DNA from: an uncultured Ignavibacteria bacterium
GTDB taxonomy: Bacteria; Bacteroidota; Ignavibacteria; Tepidaquicellales; OLB5
NCBI GenBank assembly: GCA_937873695.1
Contig: CALMYL010000029.1
Location: forward strand, 1 to 64,000
Direction of reading: 5' to 3'
DNA: 64,000 nt
The notes beneath the pieces were generated by a model. The model had not been told where the DNA came from, searched no databases, and worked only from the letters and a program-made list of their open reading frames with translations. A program made the position numbers and the translations under genes. Shown here piece by piece: positions 16,996-26,207 of this stretch; position 1 is the stretch's first letter, and each line of letters opens with the position of its first letter.

Positions 16996-17416
16996 TATTT
17001 TTAAGTCTAATAAAATATGGAGTATTGCCATTGATTTGCACATAGAATTTTAAAATGTAATTTAATGATGCGTTAATTGTCAATGTATGATTATTATTCA
17101 AAGAAGAAATAACATTGTTAGTACTATCGCTATAAATTTGGTTACTATCTGCTGCTGAAACTCTATATAGAGCATACGAATTCACCGAATCAGCATTTGT
17201 GGAGCAGCTAAATGTAATTCTAATATTCGGCGCGTTATTGATAACAAGATTTGAATCTATGATACCGAGAATTGTATTCAATGTAATACTCAAACTATCC
17301 ATTGAAAAAATCACTGTCTCCCCATTACCGTTGTTGTTTGTGTTGGTAGTATTATCATCGCCGCAGCCGTAAATGTAAATTGTAAAAAGGGCAAAAAGTG
17401 TAATTAAATATTTCAT
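16976..17416 (-). CDS. Small lipoprotein, probable phage moron
   Basis: 146 residues. The signal peptide ends in a lipobox-like I-Y-G-C-G-D-D. A Thr/Asn/Gly linker and a beta-rich domain with many Asn and Ser follow. It is the only minus-strand gene inside the phage structural cluster and is AT-rich compared with its neighbours, the classical signs of a moron. Lipoprotein morons in other phages can block superinfection; that role is only a suggestion here. Confidence 0.65.
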   Translation of the reverse strand: MKYLITLFALFTIYIYGCGDDNTTNTNNNGNGETVIFSMDSLSITLNTILGIIDSNLVINNAPNIRITFSCSTNADSVNSYALYRVSAADSNQIYSDSTNNVISSLNNNHTLTINASLNYILKFYVQINGNTPYFIRLKNIKVMKL

Positions 17417-17505
17417 AAGTTTTCTTTGATTTTGTTTTCAGCAAAAATAAGTGTTTCAATAAACAGATACAATTAAAATTTCCTTTTCAACAAAAAATAA
17501 ACAAT

Positions 17506-18042
17506 ATGAGCATAATTAACGGATATTCAGTACCGGTTGTAAGAATATTTGATCCAGAGAGTCCGGGCGAAGCGGAAGAAACCATCACGCTTCCATTAAC
17601 AAACAGCCAGGGACTCACGGAGTCATACGAAGTGAAAAAGATAACCCATGAGCTTATAAGTCTAACCCCCGGCCAGCCTGATATAATTAACGCGCAGCAA
17701 ATAATTGGCTATATGATAACATTCTCACTCAACTACAGCCGGTGGATATCGGGCGAAGCGCTATACGGGGCAGTAAAGAAGATTTTCGATGCCGCAAAAG
17801 CTGGGAGGAAGTTATTCCTGACACCAAGAGCCGATGCGCCCTGGCGTGAATTTGAGATTCAGCTTGCCAACGAGACACTTGAGCTTGGTATAAATAAAGG
17901 GGGCACAAAAGCCTTAACGCACAGGTTCCCTGTGCTTGTGTTCCGCTCCACGAGGCTTGAGCCTGATCTTAAATGGTTTCCACCGGGCTACGCTGAGCCG
18001 GGCGGCGGAACGGGGATACCTATTGAAGGAAGCAATATGTAA
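17506..18042 (+). CDS. Phage tail-associated protein
   Basis: 178 residues, not assigned to a family. It contains R-A-D-A-P-W-R-E-F-E-I-Q-L-A and a proline/glycine-rich end (P-P-G-Y-A-E-P-G-G-G-T-G). It lies between the hub-like and fibre genes, so it is probably a tail-tip component. Confidence 0.55.
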   Translation: MSIINGYSVPVVRIFDPESPGEAEETITLPLTNSQGLTESYEVKKITHELISLTPGQPDIINAQQIIGYMITFSLNYSRWISGEALYGAVKKIFDAAKAGRKLFLTPRADAPWREFEIQLANETLELGINKGGTKALTHRFPVLVFRSTRLEPDLKWFPPGYAEPGGGTGIPIEGSNM

Positions 18043-18123
18043 GTCAAAAGGTAAAAGGCAAAAGGCAAAAAGAGAATCCAAATAACAAATATCAAATAAC
18101 AAAAAGCAAATAACAAAGAAACA

Positions 18124-18190
18124 AACAACTATAAACTGTCAATTATAAACTATCAACTATCAACTGTAAACTATCAATTATCAACTATAA
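18124..18190. repeat. AAACTATCAACT-type degenerate repeats before the fibre gene
   Basis: At least six ACTATCAA / ACTGTAAA words occur before the ATG at 18199, preceded at 18045-18120 by A-rich AAAAGGC and AATAACAAA word repeats. They match the words in the 10831 and 13590 repeats. Confidence 0.75.
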
Positions 18191-18198
18191 AAACCACT

Positions 18199-19542
18199 AT
18201 GAAAAAGATCTTATTTATCCTCGTTTCACTCATTATGTTTCAAGTTTCACTTTGGAGCCAGTTCACTTCTTTGCCTATAAGGCTGGTGAATTCGACAGGG
18301 GCTCCATTAACCGGGCAGAGCGGGAACATTGAATTCACTAAGTACCCGCACAACTATCCCGCAGATAAAATTACGGGAATTACCGTAAACGAAGTTGGCA
18401 CAGCCGGCAATTATATTGCCAAGGGATTCAGCTCGTTTCAATTCGCCAAACTATGGCTTGCAGGTGTTGAGCAGCAATGGTTCGATAGTGTATTAACAGG
18501 AAACATTTTTACTTACCTAAACAGCAATTACGTTACTCTGGGCACAACGCAAACTATAACCGGCAGCAAGAACACCACCGGAAACTGGAACGCGACATCA
18601 ACCGGTAACTGGCTGTATTCGGGAAGCTCAACAAGCAATACATTTTATAAGCCGTACATCATAAATTCCTCGCCATGGTACAATGATCTTTCGCAATTAT
18701 CATCAACATCGCTGCTTTTCAAAAATGCGGGTGACTCCTTATACTTTAAGCGCGAATATGTTTATTTTGATGCGACAGATAACAAGCTTTACTTTAATAC
18801 TACCGGTACTCTTGGCACATTCAGGATCGCAAGACGCGGTAACGGTCAATTGTTTGATATGAACACATCGGATTTCTACTGGTCAACTGAGAGCGGGCTG
18901 AACTTAAATCACGATATACTGAACAGGGATAGCATTGCTTCCAAAAACTATACTGGGATAAAGGACACTACGTGGAACTTACTTGGTGAGCCGGTAAACA
19001 AGTACCGTTTTTTAAGCTTAAAGAAACCGTTTTGGTCAAATCCGCTGCCGTACCCTGACTGGAAATGGTATTACAAATCGGTTAGTGAAACCGGAGTGAT
19101 AAATGCACGCGACAGCTTTACGGTTATGAATCACGCAGATATGACCTTTGATGAGACTCCTTTTGAAGTATTCGGGGTTGAAAGCTGGAGCGACTGCGAT
19201 ACCGTTACACTGCCTGTTCGGGGACTATATACAATAACTTACGATTGCAGCGTAATTTTTCCTTATTCAGAGTTTTCAGGAATTCATGAAAGGGACTCGG
19301 TGATATTGCGGGTTGTTAACGAGCTTAGTGTAGATATACCAGCTTCGTACACTGAATACTGGAGGGAGTTTTATGACGGCACAATGTACCACCCTGAATC
19401 AAGACCCGTCAGCAAAACTTTCACTCTGTTTAACGCCGTGCCGGGTACAAAATATTACCTGCAGGTTTATGGTATTCTTAACACGGGTTTGATAAATATC
19501 GCGGTAACAAAACCATCGATAACTTATACTCTGATCAGATAA
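18199..19542 (+). CDS. Fibre-like protein with a Sec signal peptide
   Basis: 447 residues. The first about 21 residues (M-K-K-I-L-F-I-L-V-S-L-I-M-F-Q-V-S-L-W-S-Q) look like an export signal, which is unexpected for a tail fibre assembled in the cytoplasm. The body has fibre-like repeats (T-G-S-K-N-T-T-G-N-W-N-A-T-S-T-G-N-W) and ends in a beta-rich domain (about 330-447). Its place in the cluster argues for a fibre or adhesin. It could instead be a host-surface protein acquired as cargo. Confidence 0.55.
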   Translation: MKKILFILVSLIMFQVSLWSQFTSLPIRLVNSTGAPLTGQSGNIEFTKYPHNYPADKITGITVNEVGTAGNYIAKGFSSFQFAKLWLAGVEQQWFDSVLTGNIFTYLNSNYVTLGTTQTITGSKNTTGNWNATSTGNWLYSGSSTSNTFYKPYIINSSPWYNDLSQLSSTSLLFKNAGDSLYFKREYVYFDATDNKLYFNTTGTLGTFRIARRGNGQLFDMNTSDFYWSTESGLNLNHDILNRDSIASKNYTGIKDTTWNLLGEPVNKYRFLSLKKPFWSNPLPYPDWKWYYKSVSETGVINARDSFTVMNHADMTFDETPFEVFGVESWSDCDTVTLPVRGLYTITYDCSVIFPYSEFSGIHERDSVILRVVNELSVDIPASYTEYWREFYDGTMYHPESRPVSKTFTLFNAVPGTKYYLQVYGILNTGLINIAVTKPSITYTLIR

Positions 19543-19571
19543 AAAAAAATTAACAAAATAAAACGTTGAGT

Positions 19572-19805
19572 ATGGAAATTATAAATAACGCTTTAGTAAC
19601 CGAAGCGATCAAGTGGCTGATACTTGTATCGGCGGGTTTGATACTTCAGCAGCTTCGCAGGATACTGAAGCGGCTTACGCTGGTTGAGTATAAGCTTCAG
19701 GCAGCGGACTATGCCCTGGAAAAAAGCTTTAAGAACGGGTATGAGATTCACCGCGACGCGAAGCTGAGGGAATTATTGAAATCAGATAGGTTTGTAAATA
19801 AGTGA
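19572..19805 (+). CDS. Small membrane protein of the lysis region
   Basis: 77 residues from ATG 19572. One hydrophobic segment (about 10-25: A-I-K-W-L-I-L-V-S-A-G-L-I-L) is followed by a charged helical tail, like small phage antiholin or spanin-type proteins. Its place after the fibre and before the holin-like gene supports a lysis or virion-release role. Confidence 0.5.
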   Translation: MEIINNALVTEAIKWLILVSAGLILQQLRRILKRLTLVEYKLQAADYALEKSFKNGYEIHRDAKLRELLKSDRFVNK

Positions 19806-19950
19806 AACGTGAAACGTCAAATGTGAAATGTAAAACCTTCCCTCGCTGGCACTCGTTATGGCGGGCGTGAAACGGGGAAACAGAGAAGTGTCTCAAAAAC
19901 TAATATAAATAAAACAACTATAGAAAAACTTTACAGATAAGGAGAGAGTA

Positions 19951-20271
19951 ATGGAATTAACAACATCACCGGTTTCGATGAACATTCACAGGGAAACCGA
20001 CGTACTGGGTCTGGCCCGTGCGGAAAAGAAAAGAGATTACTGGCAAAAGGTCACAAAGGGCATTCTGCCCGTACCTGCGGGTCAGACAATTGACTATGCC
20101 GAAGAACGCTTCATTTACTGGCTGAAGCAGGTTGAAAAATACAGGGAAAGAATTGAAAAGCATATCAATGATTTTGAGAAGATAAAGGATCCCGTGGGAT
20201 TTTTAGCATGGATAGCGGGAGTGGTTGAGACGATAAGGAAAATTATAGCATTGATAACGAGAAATGTGTGA
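19951..20271 (+). CDS. Hypothetical phage protein with amphipathic helices
   Basis: 106 residues, preceded by GGAGAGAG as a Shine-Dalgarno-like site. Charged helices are followed by a C-terminal hydrophobic stretch (V-G-F-L-A-W-I-A-G-V-V-E-T-I-R-K-I-I-A-L-I). It is likely membrane-associated. It lies within the lysis module; no family recognised. Confidence 0.55.
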   Translation: MELTTSPVSMNIHRETDVLGLARAEKKRDYWQKVTKGILPVPAGQTIDYAEERFIYWLKQVEKYRERIEKHINDFEKIKDPVGFLAWIAGVVETIRKIIALITRNV

Positions 20272-20414
20272 AGATGCAGGCGTGATCCCGCCAAGCAGAA
20301 GAGCGGGACTGCAGAAAGCGCAGAAAGGCACTCATGCAACGAAAAATGTCAAATGCGAATCAAAGAATAACAAAGAATACATAAAATCTAATAACTTTAT
20401 AAATAAAACCAATT

Positions 20415-20630
20415 ATGCAGAATATAATAGAAGAATACTTAGGTAAAAACTGGCGCACTACGCTTTGGGGCGGAATTATGATGGCAGCCCTTGCCATTAA
20501 TCAAGCGCCAACAGTTATAGAATTCCTCCCCGATAACATTGAAGCATGGGTACGGGGAATTTCGGGTCTGATAGTGATTGCCTCAGGAATGAAGTTTGTT
20601 GTTGAAGCAAAAGATAAAAATAGTGTATAG
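20415..20630 (+). CDS. Holin-like two-TM protein
   Basis: 71 residues with two hydrophobic segments (T-L-W-G-G-I-M-M-A-A-L-A-I and I-S-G-L-I-V-I-A-S-G-M) and a charged C-terminus. Size and layout match class II phage holins, and an endolysin follows within 300 bp. Confidence 0.6.
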   Translation: MQNIIEEYLGKNWRTTLWGGIMMAALAINQAPTVIEFLPDNIEAWVRGISGLIVIASGMKFVVEAKDKNSV

Positions 20631-20723
20631 TTTATAGTTGATAATTAGATTTTCTGCCTTTGGGCTGCCGAAATAAATCTTTCTGAAAAATGAAAGATCT
20701 CACAGTCCTTACGGAATATCAAA

Positions 20724-20775
20724 TTAACCCCTTTGTTGGTGTTTTAACCCCTTTGTTGGTGTTGTCACCAACAAA
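20724..20775 (+). repeat. Tandem 20-bp repeat plus inverted copy before the endolysin
   Basis: TTAACCCCTTTGTTGGTGTT occurs twice in a row (20724-20743 and 20744-20763), followed at 20766-20775 by CACCAACAAA, which can pair with TTTGTTGGTG of the second copy. The hairpin lies in the 281-bp holin-endolysin gap and may attenuate or terminate transcription. Nothing else is seen there. Confidence 0.75.
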
Positions 20776-20911
20776 AACGGAAAAAAATTAATTGTATTTC
20801 AGGACCCTTGCTTACACATTAAGCAGGCACATACCAAAACAACTTACATGAACCTATCAATAACTTCAATATGGTCCAAAGGCAGATTTAATTTTAGAAA
20901 GGAAAAATAAT

Positions 20912-21559
20912 ATGAATCCTTCGGTTCAACCACAGGTAAACAAAGAATACTTCACAAATAACTATCACAGGCTATTTGGCAAAAAGCTGAGTGCGGCTAA
21001 ACAGAAGAATATATTTACAATCATAGATGCGTTTGTAAATGATGAAGCAATGAAGAGTCTAAGGTGGCTGGCTTACATACTGGCAACAAGTATGCATGAA
21101 TCAAACGATACATTCGCTCCCGTAGCCGAAGGCTACTGGATAAAACCGGAGAGCAAAAGAGTCAGCGCTTTGTACAGCTATTACACAAAAAATAATCCGG
21201 GAGCATTACGAACAATTTTCCCGAACGGCAAATCCGGCGCAGCATATTACGGCAGAGGAAGAGTAGTACAGCTTACGCATGATTTTAATTATAAGCTTGC
21301 ATCACTTAAAATTTACGGTGACCTGAGGCTTTTCAACGACCCCGATATGATAATCAATGATGCCGCCTGTGATCTGGCTGTAACTTTCCGGGGAATGCGG
21401 GAAGGATGGTTCACAGGTCACAGACTTGAGCAGTATTTTCCCCTGGGCAGCAATAAAGCCAACTGGCGCGGTGCGCGGAAGATCATAAACGGGCTTGATA
21501 AAGCTAACCTGATTGCGGGATATGCGATGAAGTTTTATGATTTGCTGGAATGGGAGTAA
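20912..21559 (+). CDS. GH19 family endolysin
   Basis: 215 residues. It has the GH19 chitinase/lysozyme pattern: catalytic Glu63 in A-T-S-M-H-E-S, a second Glu at 73 in P-V-A-E-G, then Y-Y-G-R-G-R-V-V-Q-L-T-H-D-F-N-Y. GH19 phage enzymes cut peptidoglycan glycan strands. No signal peptide is present, as expected for holin-assisted release. It is the last gene of the phage cluster. Confidence 0.9.
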   Translation: MNPSVQPQVNKEYFTNNYHRLFGKKLSAAKQKNIFTIIDAFVNDEAMKSLRWLAYILATSMHESNDTFAPVAEGYWIKPESKRVSALYSYYTKNNPGALRTIFPNGKSGAAYYGRGRVVQLTHDFNYKLASLKIYGDLRLFNDPDMIINDAACDLAVTFRGMREGWFTGHRLEQYFPLGSNKANWRGARKIINGLDKANLIAGYAMKFYDLLEWE

Positions 21560-21695
21560 ATAACATAGTGTAGGTGCATTCATATACTACAAACCTGCTT
21601 CTTTCCCCTTGAATTTTTCCTCCATAATTATCAAATTATTATAACCATAAATCTTCATACCGGATATTTCCTGAAAATCACTTGAGGGGCAAGCC

Positions 21696-22988
21696 ATGAA
21701 AAAACTTCATCCGTTTATTTCACTCCTAAGCGCAGCTTTGCTGCTGATTTTCACAGCAAAAGCTGTTGGACAGAACTGCAGTTACACATGGGTTCAGCAG
21801 AACTCAGGTACTGCAAGCCAGTTTACAACTGTAAAAGCTGTAAATGAACTTGTTTGCTGGGTGGGCGGAGCAGGTGCACAGGTGCGCCGTACAACTGATG
21901 GAGGGGCAACATGGCTGAATGCAAATCCAAATCCAGGAGTAGTGGCTGGAATGACAAACAGCATTGATGCTATTGACGGCAATACTGCCTGGCTAACTTC
22001 AACAAACGGCGGAAGCACCTTCATTTATAAAACAACAAACGGCGGAGCGCTTTGGCAGCAGGTTTTTACTTCCGCCCAGACAAGAATATTCGGATTAAAG
22101 ATGATAAGCGCCTCTAACGGGTTTGCCTTCGGCGACCCGGTTTCAAATGTGTGGCAGCTTTTGCTCACTACAAACGGCGGACTGAACTGGCAGCTCTCAC
22201 CCACCGCTCCACCGGCACAAAGCAACATAGAAACCTGCCTGCCCGGCAGTTTCCAGGTTTCAATGCCAAATATCTGGTGGGGAACAAGTATTACCACTGT
22301 ATACCGTTCAACCAACGGCGGGGTAAGCTTCACCTCACACGATGCGAATGTTTCGGGGATATATATTCTGGCTGTACATTATAATTCTGCAGGCACGGGA
22401 CTATCCGCAAGCATATCAATGTCAAGATCGACTAACGGCGGTGAAAGTTATTCTTCACTTCCGGCTCCCGGGGCAGGCAATATTGAAGCAATACAGGGTG
22501 AAGGTGATAATTTCTGGTTCATTCGCGGCACAAATATTTACCGTTCAACAAATACAGGCGGTACGTGGGAACAGGTTCATACAACGGCACAAACATTGAT
22601 GAACATGGACTTCCCCGATGGTTTAACGGGCTGCCAAATGGGCTGGGCAGTTGGTTTTGGCGGCGGAATTTACAAAATGACAGGAAGTCTGGTTGGCGCC
22701 GGGAATAACCAGAACGAAGTTCCTGAAAGATATCTGCTTAAACAGAATTATCCAAACCCGTTCAATCCGGAAACAGTAATAGAGTTTTCGATTCCAAAAA
22801 ACGAATTTATTGAGCTTAAGCTTTATGATGCAATAGGTAATGAATTATCAGTACTTGAAAGCGGGAATCTGACCGCAGGAAGTTATAGCTATAAGTTTTC
22901 TGCTGATGGTCTTTCAAGCGGAATATTTTTTTACACATTAAAAACCACTGATTTTACAGATACTAAAAAAATGCTTATCATAAAATGA
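21696..22988 (+). CDS. Secreted YCF48/BNR-repeat protein with T9SS sorting domain
   Basis: 430 residues. Signal peptide (1-25), then repeated T-T-N-G-G / R-S-T-N-G-G-x-S motifs spaced about 40-50 residues apart, typical of a YCF48/BNR beta-propeller, then a C-terminal Por-type sorting domain (about 345-430) beginning N-Y-P-N-P-F-N-P and ending T-K-K-M-L-I-I-K. It is probably exported by T9SS and kept at the cell surface or secreted. Ligand unknown. Confidence 0.88.
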   Translation: MKKLHPFISLLSAALLLIFTAKAVGQNCSYTWVQQNSGTASQFTTVKAVNELVCWVGGAGAQVRRTTDGGATWLNANPNPGVVAGMTNSIDAIDGNTAWLTSTNGGSTFIYKTTNGGALWQQVFTSAQTRIFGLKMISASNGFAFGDPVSNVWQLLLTTNGGLNWQLSPTAPPAQSNIETCLPGSFQVSMPNIWWGTSITTVYRSTNGGVSFTSHDANVSGIYILAVHYNSAGTGLSASISMSRSTNGGESYSSLPAPGAGNIEAIQGEGDNFWFIRGTNIYRSTNTGGTWEQVHTTAQTLMNMDFPDGLTGCQMGWAVGFGGGIYKMTGSLVGAGNNQNEVPERYLLKQNYPNPFNPETVIEFSIPKNEFIELKLYDAIGNELSVLESGNLTAGSYSYKFSADGLSSGIFFYTLKTTDFTDTKKMLIIK

Positions 22989-23083
22989 TTACCTCAAATC
23001 GTTAGATTAAAGCGCTTTACTTCTATTGCATTTAAATGAATTTTCACTGAAATTTCGCGGAAATTAAAATAAAGGATATTCTA

Positions 23084-24283
23084 TTGATAAAGATTCCCGT
23101 TTTGGCTGTAATACTTCTGATTGCTGCAAATACCGTTGCACAGGATCAATACAACATAAATTCACGCAACAATGAAAGTAATTTCATCCATTCGCACAAT
23201 GTAAAATCTAAAAGTGTTTATGAATACCGCTACTCTAAAGAGCAGGATGGTGTACTTGCCGATAGCGGTTATAAATCGTTTTACTATGGTTATGATGACC
23301 GCGGAAATATGACTGAGTATTCAAAATTTCATGTGTTCACGGATCTGACCATCAAAGAATTTTACCAGTACGGCAAAGGTGACAGGATAATCCAGGCTAA
23401 CAGGTATAATTCAAAAAATGATATCATAGAAATGATAAGTTATAGATATAACAAAAAGGGTCAGTTAAAAAGCGAGCTGCATGAAGCCTATTATAACTCA
23501 GTAAGAGTCGGGGTTTACTTTACCATTCTTGCCAGCGTTATGGAAAGCGAGCTTTTTGGACGAGTACAGGATGAGCTAGCAATTGAACCAAGACTTGAGA
23601 GTTATACTATTATAGTGAACATCACAGATCCGGAAGAACAGAACCAATATATAGTTATTGGCGATGAAACTGACCCTTCGAGTCCAAGATACTGGTGGAG
23701 CCAGTTGAGCATGGCAACACAAAAGGAACTGCTTGCTTACCAGGGACCCAACAGGAAGGAACACGAATATGTGAGCAAATTCATAAATGAAGTTAAGTTC
23801 AGCTATGATAAAGCCGGGAATCTAACCAAACGTGAAGTATATAATACTTCAGGCAGTACAATAGAAAAGGAATCATTTAAGTATGACCCTGCAGGAAGAA
23901 GGATTGCTTATACAAAATATAACGAAGACGGCAGGGTTACAAGCATGGAAAGCTACAGCTATGACGGCACAGGAAGGTTAATTGAATCAGCGGGAGTTGA
24001 ACCCGGCGGCAGCATTACCGGCAGGCTGAGCATAAGTTATGACGAGTACGGAAACATTAAAGAAAAGATTTGGTACAACAGGTTTGGTGAGATCAATGGA
24101 AAGTATGTTTACATTTATGAAGGAAACCGGTTAAAAGAAGAAATAAAGTACCGCGGCGAAACCGAAAAAGAGAGCCATAATACTTATGGATATGATGAAC
24201 ATGGAAAACTGATTGATATTGTGAAATATGATATTAATGACAGGAAGGACAGACTGATTAAGTATGTATATGAAAGTTATTGA
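23084..24283 (+). CDS. Secreted YD/RHS-like repeat protein
   Basis: 399 residues from a TTG start. Signal peptide (1-19), then YD-type repeats such as Y-D-K-A-G-N-L-T-K-R, Y-D-P-A-G-R-R-I-A-Y, Y-D-G-T-G-R-L-I-E and Y-D-E-Y-G-N-I-K-E. Unlike polymorphic toxins it has no large shell and no C-terminal toxin domain, and it lacks a T9SS tail. It is likely a small periplasmic or surface YD-repeat protein. The 396-bp gap after it (24284-24679) shows no gene; it is AT-rich. Confidence 0.75.
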   Translation: MIKIPVLAVILLIAANTVAQDQYNINSRNNESNFIHSHNVKSKSVYEYRYSKEQDGVLADSGYKSFYYGYDDRGNMTEYSKFHVFTDLTIKEFYQYGKGDRIIQANRYNSKNDIIEMISYRYNKKGQLKSELHEAYYNSVRVGVYFTILASVMESELFGRVQDELAIEPRLESYTIIVNITDPEEQNQYIVIGDETDPSSPRYWWSQLSMATQKELLAYQGPNRKEHEYVSKFINEVKFSYDKAGNLTKREVYNTSGSTIEKESFKYDPAGRRIAYTKYNEDGRVTSMESYSYDGTGRLIESAGVEPGGSITGRLSISYDEYGNIKEKIWYNRFGEINGKYVYIYEGNRLKEEIKYRGETEKESHNTYGYDEHGKLIDIVKYDINDRKDRLIKYVYESY

Positions 24284-24679
24284 AGTTTCAATATAGACCT
24301 ATTTTATAAGAATTTTTTTGTTCATAGCTTCAATGCACGGAATTGCTTTTTCAAATACTTAAGTAAACTCGAAGCGCAGCTGTAACCTATGAATACTTAC
24401 CAGAACAATCATTTTTCGCATTAATCAGCTTTTGTATACTTAATCGGCTACAAACATTTGTAATAGGCTCTTTTTGAATCGTTATAGCAATGTATGTAAG
24501 ATTTATCCTACGTTTATTTTCCTAATATCCTACAAATTAACTTGCATTTATTAAAACCTTTCATAATATTTAACATAATCCAATATGTTATTCGGGTATC
24601 ATTTATTTTGTTGATCTGTAGATGTAAAGTATTTTATTTCATAACAGCAGCAATCAATATTAATTATTTTTATAACTAA

Positions 24680-26137
24680 ATGAACCAACATATGAAAACT
24701 CATTTTCTGCTTAAGAAAAAGGATGTTTTTGCAATATTGGTATTTCTCCTGGCAATCACTTCCAGCACATTCTCTCAGCTTCCGGATCTTCTGTATTATA
24801 AATTTGAAAGGAACCCAACTCCTTTAACTGTGGTGAACTGCGGCAACGCGGGTACACCAATTGCTACTATGACGGGATTAACGCTTACTTCCGGCGGGCA
24901 ATATGACACCTGTATAACAGGATCCGGTGTAACCGGAGCAGGTGTAGTTACAGGATGGAATAATAGTTTTGGAACTTCCAGCTGGACAATTGGCATGTGG
25001 GTTGATATTCCCACCACTACATTCGGTTACCTGTTCGGCGATGGTGCCGGTTCGTTCAGATGCTTTAACAACGGCGCTGCGGGAACTAACGCGATTACTC
25101 TCAGGGGTACAGGCATAACAAATGTAAATGTAACAGGTTTCGCATCCGGACCTACTTATGTTCATTTTGTATATGATTCTGCCCTGGCAAATATTAAAGT
25201 GTATAAAAACGGTGTGCTCTCAGTCACAGTAGCGCAAACCCCGTTAAACCTGGCAGCAGGCACAGGCTTTAAAGTAGGCGGATATACTACGGTGGCCGGG
25301 TTTACAGGTAAAATGGATGAATTCAGAGTTTACAGAAGGGCGCTTTCTCAGGCAGAAATAACAGCGACATGGAATACTGATATCGGTGACTGTTTGGTTC
25401 CGCCGGGTCAGTTAATGACATTATGCAGAGGGGGGCTGAACCTGCCGATTTCTGACCACTCAACTTTGCGCGACTCTGTAAATGTAGTTCTTGGTGCCGG
25501 CTGCACCGTACTTGATGTAAATGTCAGGATTGATACTGTAACCCATACCTGGGATTCGGATCTTTCATTCTACCTGAGCAAGGGCACAACAGGTGTTAAA
25601 ATTATTAATAAGGTTGGCGGCTCCGGTGATAATTTTATCAATACGGTTTTAAATGATTCAGCAACCACATTGATAGCTTCAGGTACAGCTCCGTTTACCG
25701 GATCGTATAAACCTTCAAATCCGCTGGCGCCTTTTAATGGTCCATTTTCAGCGGGATACTGGAAGCTCACTATAACCGATACTGCGACAGGAGATACAGG
25801 TCTTTTGAAGAGATGGTGCCTGGTAATTACTTATGACTGCCCGACAGGAGGAGTTCAGACGGTTGAAATTCCGAATTATTACAACCTGTCGCAGAATTTC
25901 CCGAATCCGTTCAATCCTGAAACTACAATAAAATTCGCAATACCGCAGACTGAAAAAGTAAAACTTGTAATTTTTGATATTCTTGGAAGAGAAGTTACCA
26001 CGCTGGTAAATGAATTGAAAAATGCGGGTACATATTCTGTCAGGTTTGACGGATCTTCATTAGCATCAGGAATATATTTTTATTCTATACAGACTCCAAA
26101 CTTCACGGAGACTAAAAAAATGCTATTGGTAAAATAA
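24680..26137 (+). CDS. LamG + P-domain secreted protein with T9SS sorting domain
   Basis: 485 residues; ATG 24692 is an alternative start with the better signal peptide. A LamG/concanavalin-like domain (about 35-235) ends in K-M-D-E-F-R-V-Y-R-R-A-L-S. It is followed by a proprotein-convertase P-like domain (about 250-390: D-L-S-F-Y-L-S...G-Y-W-K-L-T-I-T-D) and a T9SS sorting domain (about 400-485, N-F-P-N-P-F-N-P). Such P domains commonly accompany secreted adhesins or proteases; no catalytic domain is present here. Confidence 0.88.
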   Translation: MNQHMKTHFLLKKKDVFAILVFLLAITSSTFSQLPDLLYYKFERNPTPLTVVNCGNAGTPIATMTGLTLTSGGQYDTCITGSGVTGAGVVTGWNNSFGTSSWTIGMWVDIPTTTFGYLFGDGAGSFRCFNNGAAGTNAITLRGTGITNVNVTGFASGPTYVHFVYDSALANIKVYKNGVLSVTVAQTPLNLAAGTGFKVGGYTTVAGFTGKMDEFRVYRRALSQAEITATWNTDIGDCLVPPGQLMTLCRGGLNLPISDHSTLRDSVNVVLGAGCTVLDVNVRIDTVTHTWDSDLSFYLSKGTTGVKIINKVGGSGDNFINTVLNDSATTLIASGTAPFTGSYKPSNPLAPFNGPFSAGYWKLTITDTATGDTGLLKRWCLVITYDCPTGGVQTVEIPNYYNLSQNFPNPFNPETTIKFAIPQTEKVKLVIFDILGREVTTLVNELKNAGTYSVRFDGSSLASGIYFYSIQTPNFTETKKMLLVK

Positions 26138-26207
26138 CCGGAATTTGTTTCATCTTTTTCCTCGTTGTAACACTGTTCACATCTTCATCGTTCTCATAGT
26201 CGCATTT

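Noticed and set aside
20264-20446. 60-residue open frame between the two small phage genes
   Set aside because: Low-complexity Lys/Asn sequence overlapping both neighbours; no initiation signal or domain.
6130-21700. attL/attR direct repeats flanking the phage cluster
   Set aside because: I found no convincing shared direct repeat between the left (about 5690-6160) and right (about 21560-21700) flanks by eye, and no tRNA adjoins either side. A computed repeat search would be needed.
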